A stretch of DNA of 64,000 nucleotides from Zygnema cylindricum. Lineage: Eukaryota; Streptophyta; Zygnematophyceae; Zygnematales; Zygnemataceae. Where the stretch lies: the NCBI GenBank assembly GCA_037447655.1, contig JBBHKE010003132.1, forward strand, positions 1 to 64,000. Direction: 5' to 3'. The notes beneath the pieces are model-generated. The model was not told the DNA's origin, searched no databases, and worked only from the letters and a program-made list of their open reading frames with translations. Shown here piece by piece: positions 58,152 through 64,000 of this stretch (the stretch's first letter is position 1; every line of letters begins with the position of its first letter). A program made the position numbers and the translations under genes.

Positions 58152-58577
58152 TCATTTAATAAATATGAGAATGTTTGGTTGAAATGGCTTACTTGTACCG
58201 TACACTCCGGTAAAATGCTCGGGAAACTTTCTTATGGTCCTTGGGATGAGTTCAGCTGAGCCGTTATTTTCACAGTTCTTCAGCATCCAGTGTACTACTC
58301 GCATCCGAGTTGCCTTAGTCGACACGTGTTGAACTTTACGGTGGGAGACACGTCCTCTGGTATTAGGCGAGGACGGAAAAAAACCTTCCACAATGGCCGC
58401 CGGGTCTACCGACGTTTCGATTTCCGCCTCACTCTCTTCCTCGTTCGGAAATGCGTTTTCCTCATCGTTCCTCTCATTTTCCTCATCTTGTTCAACCTGA
58501 GCGTTATGGGGATTGTTGTTGTTATTGCCCAAGTTGGCGCCCCAAATTCTATTAAGGGTCCACATACTCTCAAACAC
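58152..58577 (-). CDS. Hypothetical acidic protein or exon
   Basis: The 141-codon minus-strand frame begins MFESMWTLNRIWGANLG, followed by an Asn run, then an acidic stretch (DEENERNDEENAFPNEEESE). It ends in a basic, helical segment: RMRVVHWMLKNCENNGSAEL, IPRTIRKFPEHFTGVYG. A donor-like GTAAGC occurs within the last codons, so it may be an exon. It lies just upstream of, and on the same strand as, the locus broken by the copia element. Family not recognised. Confidence 0.35.
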   Translation of the reverse strand: MFESMWTLNRIWGANLGNNNNNPHNAQVEQDEENERNDEENAFPNEEESEAEIETSVDPAAIVEGFFPSSPNTRGRVSHRKVQHVSTKATRMRVVHWMLKNCENNGSAELIPRTIRKFPEHFTGVYGTSKPFQPNILIFIK

Positions 58578-58609
58578 TTAATATCACCTAAAAAATAAGA
58601 AGTAGGAAC

Positions 58610-59870
58610 AACCGAAAAAGAAGAAAATGGCAACCCAAGCAAATGAGGAAGAAGTAGCGATAGTGTTGTTGCCATTATCACAAATACATTTATATAATAC
58701 ACGAAATGCAAGTGAAAATGATTTTGCGCGTTAATAATGGAGGGATTTGCAATTTTAAATTTCTCGTTTAAAATCCAAATTTTGAATTTTAGCACTGCTT
58801 TCAATCTAAAAATATTTCAAAACGCGGGAATAGTAGCGGGATCTCGTAAAAATTGCTTCAAAATTGCCAAAATATTTCAAAACTTACGTCGTCGGTGTAA
58901 TGTTCATAGCGCCATGGAAACACATCCAGCTTACATGTTGTACGGCAAAAAGATGATTGGAAAAAATGCGTCGTCGTTTCTCCGGCAATCGGTTGTTCTA
59001 ACGTCATCTATGAAACGCGACCAAATTTCGTAATGCGTGGATGATAAACATGCCACATGTTTTCGGCAACAGCCAATGATAATCTTACGACGGCGCATGA
59101 TCAGCTTTGGTCGCTGGATTACCGCCAATTAGAATTAGCATGTATCCAAATATGTGTTTTTTGTTCGTTTTACGTTCAATTAGAATTAACTGTGATACTA
59201 ATAAGAGGTTTATTTGACGTTTGATCTAAGAAAACGCATCCTTATTAGTCTTAAGTCCCAATATTACAATGCATTGATTCTAATAAAGCAACCCATCGGG
59301 CACCTTATTAAGATTAAGGGTCATTATTTAACGTCACACAACGTTCGTTCTCTCCGCGAACGACAAGGAAATATAAATCAATCACTGAGTTCAATGTACG
59401 TTATGTGGAACGAAACGTACACATAGAATACCTTCCGTTATAGTTTCGTTCATTATACAATACAAATCTAACTGAATGAACATATTGAAATTGTACGGTT
59501 ACATAACGTTATAACGTAACTGCGTTTTACAACCCGATGCATGGAGTCGACTATACGACGCGACAATGTACGTTTCGCCTTCGTTGTCCTTGCACCTTTT
59601 TTACTGTTATCAATTCACCGCACGCTAAGCAAACGCTTATTAGAATCATGAATGAACTTAAGTGAAAGTACATAAACCCGTACATTTTGACGGTTTTTAC
59701 TCGTACTTATTTTAGTGTATAATTATCAATGATGCAATGATTGTATATCCGCAAACCCAGAATAGAATTATCGATTTTTACGTTGGAAGGACGCGACGTC
59801 GTACGGATTGTCAGAATTTGTACCTCTACGTATTTTAACGTATATGTTATGACGGCGGATAATGTATACC
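58610..59870. other. AT-rich intergenic
   Basis: No gene recognised. Open frames are short and their composition follows base content. Confidence 0.4.
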
Positions 59871-59879
59871 CAAAACAAC

Positions 59880-60001
59880 GTTATGAAAAAATTACAATTA
59901 AACATTTTTTTGAAAATGGGATTGATACACAAATTAGAATCGATGACACTAATTCTTTATTCACACTAATAATTTCTATACCCTAATAATGATTCACAAT
60001 G
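59880..60001. mobile_element. Right end of a TA-flanked MITE
   Basis: ACTAATAATTTCTATACCC and CTAATAATGATTCACAATG precede TA, parallel to the right end at 43563. The left end was not found. Confidence 0.5.
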
Positions 60002-60044
60002 TACTTCAGTTTAAAATTGTTTCGTTTCACCATGCGTCTAAGTT

Positions 60045-60345
60045 CAATGTAACGATTACACGATTAAATTTCAATTTTGCTGCTAAGTTCTCTCACCGTG
60101 GAGCTCATATAACGACAAAAAGTGACTGTCTGCAACACTTTTTATTTACATGTGGTTGGCTCAATTTTGTTACCGTAAACGTTTGCCAGCCGTGTGAATT
60201 GCTAAATTTATTATGACGGTCGACGTTCGCAAGCACAACATAATTTTAAGCGGTTGAAAAATATTTTCAAAGTCAAAGTTGTTCAACCGATTGACCGTCA
60301 AATTTGTACTCAACGGTGCTTTATTTGTACCTGTGTGTACTTCAA
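60045..60345 (+). repeat. Interspersed repeat, second copy
   Basis: Shares TTTATTTACATGTGGTTGG, TTTTGTTACCGTAAACG, GCCGTGTGAATT and ATTGACCGTCAAAT with 19740-20012. Confidence 0.75.
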
Positions 60346-60619
60346 ACATACGTTTTTTGACAAAATGACATAAGTGACTATCCGCAACCAAAACAGTCAC
60401 TGTCATTATCAATTCCCTTGTTTTAACCCGAGTTAGAACATTGCCACAATTTACGAGCGATTAAAATTTGCACGAGTTTAAAATGTCCATGAATCACCGA
60501 CCACGTACGGATCGTTCCATAAATACTAAAATACATATACTATAAAAATACGAAAATGTCCTACTCATACATTTGTACAAAATTAATGAGTACGAGTACT
60601 TTTTGAATTTATCTAAACC

Positions 60620-60626
<7 letters not shown>

Positions 60627-60660
<34 letters not shown>

Positions 60661-60680
60661 GTATATATATACATACATTC
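60627..60680. repeat. (AT)n microsatellite
   Basis: Simple ATATAT and ACATAT run. Confidence 0.95.
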
Positions 60681-60730
60681 TCCGATTCATTTTTTAACGG
60701 CCGGTTTACCTTCAAATAATGTACTTATTG

Positions 60731-61000
60731 TAGTGTTGTGTATTGGGTAAAACCTTATCGCAATAACTTCGAATGGTTAGGGGGGCTCGGTATATCGATT
60801 CATGACCAACAAAAATTATCCCGATATGTTTGGTGGGAGGTGGGTTTGGAAATTTTTGTTTGAAACCCAACGTCGCTTCAATAAATCGCGGTATAAATTT
60901 ATCTATATATTGACCAATAATATCAGCAAACCATCGGGATATTAAGCTTCTCAATATACTGAGACGATAAATCAATTATCTGCCTAGGTACATATCAAAT
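60731..61000. mobile_element. Truncated hAT-type MITE
   Basis: It starts TAGTGTTGTGTATTGGGTAA and follows the 33680 element through TTATCGCAATAA and GGTACATATC. The right terminus is missing. Confidence 0.65.
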
Positions 61001-61054
61001 ATCATTTTGTCGCACTTTTGAACGTCGAAATTCATAAAAAATCAACAAGTCACA

Positions 61055-61205
61055 CGACCGACACGGTTTTACGGTAACAAAACTCTGACAACCACATACA
61101 TAAAAGTGTTCCGTGCAAAAACTTCTCACTTTACGTTAACTCCTCCTTGAGAGCACATGTTGGCTTTCAACTTAGCTGTAAAAATGAAATCTAATCGCAA
61201 AATGT
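61055..61205 (-). repeat. Interspersed repeat, partial inverted copy
   Basis: The reverse complement matches the TGTGGTTG...TTTTGTTACCGTAAA block of the 19740 repeat. Confidence 0.6.
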
Positions 61206-61209
61206 TACA

Positions 61210-62450
61210 TTGAGCATTAAGTTGTAGAAAACTTATAACAGTGAAATTTAAAAAATGATTGTTGATTTTGTCTATTATTTATTTTGACGTTGTTCTCTCA
61301 TTTTTTTTTCATTTTATCCATATTTAGGAGCAGTGGCATTTAAAAAAGTGTAATTGGTTTCTTTCAAGTTCACTAGTTTCGTTTTGAATGTCGAAGGCTT
61401 TCTACGCGACATTTTGAAAATATTTTAGATTGTATGGTTGTGAAAAGCTTATGTTTACCTTTAGAAAACGATTTTGAACATGTTAATGTTTCTTTACATT
61501 CAAAGTTCAAAGATATTCCGTACAATTTTTTGAACGCACGAAAATATAATACTTATAATAACGTCTATGCCGCTTTTTCATTGTAATCCCAACAAGTTTT
61601 TTTTTTTTTAATGCCTCACCTTGTATTTTCCCTTGTTAAAGTGAAACTAGTATATCAATAACTAAAATAATTATTATGTGTGTTATTTTTTCATTTATTG
61701 TTTTTCATCTAGTCCAAATGCTTGTTTTAAAGCAATATATTGGTGATTCTCGAAGTATAAAACTCTTAATTTCCAATAACGATAGACGACTTTAAAACAA
61801 TATGTAATCTTTTTTAAACCTAAAAAAATACCCGAGGTTAAAATTGTATGATCAAATAGTTGTATATCCCACTTTTGCCTGGTTAATTGCGGATAAGATT
61901 TACTAACCCTTATGGAGCCCACTTTTTTGTTAAGACTTTCAAACACTTAAAAATATATAGCTTACGCTAAGGTGTTTTTTCAAAAAAAAAAGTGAAGAAA
62001 ACATTAAAATACCAAAAACAAAAAACTACCTTATATTAATAACAAAGTTAATTGATATACATTTTTGACGAAGTTTTTGCCTTCATAAAATAAAATTTGC
62101 ACATGCACATGCGCCAAAGTTATAACCTTGTCGATAAAACTTGTTGTTCAAAATATTTGCATAAATTTGTTATTCAAAATTGTCATTATGCGAATTAATG
62201 TGACATTTTTTGTCCGTGTGCCAAAGTGTGTTATTAAGTAGTGTGGCTTGATTTGGTCGCGCGTAACGTCGCTACTTTTTTTCATTTAGTTTCATTGATA
62301 TGTTTTAACAAAGGTAGATTCTCTTGTCGTGTACAATGTATATTTTGTTTCGTGAGACTTATTTTATCTGTACAATAATTTTATTACCTTTGTAATGAGT
62401 GGTTTCTTTAAACGTATTTTTAAAATTTGCGTTTTAGTTTAATGTAAATC
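61210..62450. other. AT-rich intergenic
   Basis: No gene recognised. 62220-62310 resembles 46100-46200 (CGATTTCGTCGC and TTTTTTTCATTTA blocks), a further dispersed repeat. Confidence 0.4.
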
Positions 62451-62459
62451 TTCACTATC

Positions 62460-62755
62460 AGATTTCAATTTTGAGGCTAAGTTAAAAGTTGACATATGTG
62501 CTCAAAAGAAAACCCACGTAAAGTGAGGAAGTGATTGCACGCAACATTTTTATTTACATATAGTTGGTGAAATTTTGTTACTTTAAACCTTAACAGGCCG
62601 TGTGAATTCTTACTTTTATTATAATGGTTGATGTTGACAAGCGTGAAACAAAATTGGTCAGTTATTACACTACTTCTCAAGAAAAAGTTGTTTAACGGAT
62701 TGACCATCAAATCTAAACTCAAAGGCGCTTAACTTATACTAATGTGTACTCCAAA
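62460..62755 (+). repeat. Interspersed repeat, third copy
   Basis: Carries TTTATTTACATATAGTTGG, TTTTGTTACTTTAAACC, GGCCGTGTGAATT and GGATTGACCATCAAATC. Homologous to 19740-20012. Confidence 0.75.
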
Positions 62756-62883
62756 TGTAAAATCCTGAAGAAGTTGACGTAAGTGATCGTGTGGAGCCTA
62801 ATTAATCATTGCGTTAATGATTTCCGTTAATAAAAACTTGAAAAAATAAACATATTTGTCTAAATAGTAATGTTATGTATTAG

Positions 62884-63750
62884 TGGCCATTCACTGATGA
62901 CATTGTGACGAATGCACTACATGCCATCAACAACGACGAGATTGGCGCAGCTTATGATGGTATGGTGTGCATAAGGCGTGGGAGTAGGGAGTGACGCAAG
63001 ATTAAACAAGTAACAATTATCGAGGTGTTGCGTAGTGGAGGCAAGACGCTATTGCATTACTTAATGGACATGGAAGGCGTGGCAGTGCAAACCACTATAG
63101 ACTTGGGTTTGGGTGACGACTACATCTTGGAGTTAGCAACGACCCTCAACACAACCATGGCCACGCCCCCATACAAGGTTTACTACATAAGAAACATGAA
63201 TGAAAAAAAGGCACCCAGTAACAAAGACACCTTGAGGCATATACTAAACATAATGGCCCCGACAACAAGGAATGACCTCACGATGTTCGTGCATATAACG
63301 GATGCATGATTCAGTGTGAGGAATGAGGTGTAAACGGTTGCGTTGTTGAGGCCCACAACCTATATGACAATAGATGTCGTTAGTGATGGTTGCCAAACAC
63401 GCACATTGAAAAATTACATCTTCAACGAGGCAACCAAGGCGCGCAAGGAGGCGTTGGTGGTGTTATTGGAACCGGATCCCATTTGAATACAGCAACTGAT
63501 TAAAAAGGCAAGCAACAACGTATGCTTTTATAATGGCGCCTCAACACTACGTCCGTTCATGAGGAACACGATGTTTAGGGGCCTAAACATCGTGGTGCTG
63601 CCCATGGGGTTAAGTGAAGTGATGGTCCCCGAAGTCATGACATTTATCAATCCTCGCACCTACAAATTTATGGCAACATTCTCAATGTCATTCAGGGTGC
63701 CTAAGTTTGGGATGTTGGGGCGTCGCAGTTACGCAATTATAGGACGTTGC
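62884..63750 (+). pseudogene. Unrecognised decaying gene, single frame with four stops
   Basis: One frame reads through about 289 codons, broken only by TGA (62992), TGA (63307), TAA (63331) and TGA (63484). The translated pieces look protein-like: ALHAINNDEIGAAYDGM, TLLHYLMDMEGVAVQTTIDL, GDDYILELATTLNTTMATPP and ATFSMSFRVPKFGMLGRRSY. All four stops could arise from CGA or CAA codons by C-to-T change. GC content is above the surroundings. I do not recognise the family. It ends where a copia LTR begins. Confidence 0.5.
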
Positions 63751-64000
63751 TGTTGAAATCACTAGATTTAGGGGAGATATTTTCTTGGTCTTAATTGATT
63801 AGAATAAGCTAAAAGTAAAAGCGTAGGCAGCCTGCCTCCATCTTCTCTCTCTAGCCCCCATACTTCTTCTAGTCACTGAAAGAGAGCGAGAGGGCGGTGG
63901 AGCCATGGCTGCCTCAGCTATTTAGGCAGGGCTAAAGAGTGACCTAAGTCACTCTCAACAAAAAGGTTGAGTCCGGCAGGACTCGAAACTCCGACCGGCA
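63751..64000 (+). repeat. Copia LTR, start only (runs off the window)
   Basis: It starts TGTTGAAATCACTAGATTTA and follows the 12954 LTR for its full visible length, including the GCCATGGCTGCCTCAGC block and the antisense tRNA-like TCCGGCAGGACTCGA. It may be a solo LTR or the start of an element that continues beyond the end. Confidence 0.85.

Overview
This window is eukaryotic nuclear DNA. It is repeat-dense and AT-leaning, with one large intron-rich gene and no bacterial features: no operons, no Shine-Dalgarno-spaced genes and no CRISPR array. The gene content points to a green or streptophyte alga, or a related photosynthetic protist. It has plant-like Ty1/copia retrotransposons, a polycystin (PKD2/TRPP-type) channel, which algae and animals keep but flowering plants lack, and short TTTAGGG-like tracts in one intron. 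The species cannot be named from sequence alone.

Layout. 1-5.7 kb: gene-poor, with a badly decayed copia pol on the minus strand. 6.2-12.95 kb: a composite minus-strand copia element with two LTRs and a second partial gag. 13.0-14.15 kb: a gag fragment of the same family on the plus strand. 14-25 kb: no cellular gene; stacked inverted-repeat elements, a hAT-type MITE, TA-flanked MITEs and a 36-bp minisatellite. 25.2-41.9 kb (perhaps to 44.6 kb): the polycystin-like gene on the minus strand. I could place 25 exons with GT-AG borders and matching codon phases. 44.7-49.6 kb: intergenic repeats and a 62-bp tandem array. 49.6-58.6 kb: an unrecognised minus-strand coding-like locus, broken by a complete copia element at 50164-56609 that has 1.05-kb LTRs and an exact 5-bp target duplication. 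58.6-62.9 kb: AT-rich repeats. 62.9-63.75 kb: a decaying reading frame with four stops. 63.75 kb to the end: the start of another copia LTR.

The main gene encodes a six-transmembrane-type cation channel. The pore half (S2-S6 with an LGD-type filter) is clear. The very long extracellular part carries a Cys-rich CGNG module, a cupredoxin-like fold without visible copper ligands, and a Lin-12/Notch-like repeat. This architecture, the half-tRNA primer site of the copia family, and a Pol III tRNA-like unit nested inside a MITE are the most notable observations. The first transmembrane segment (S1) and the true 5' end of the channel gene were not found.
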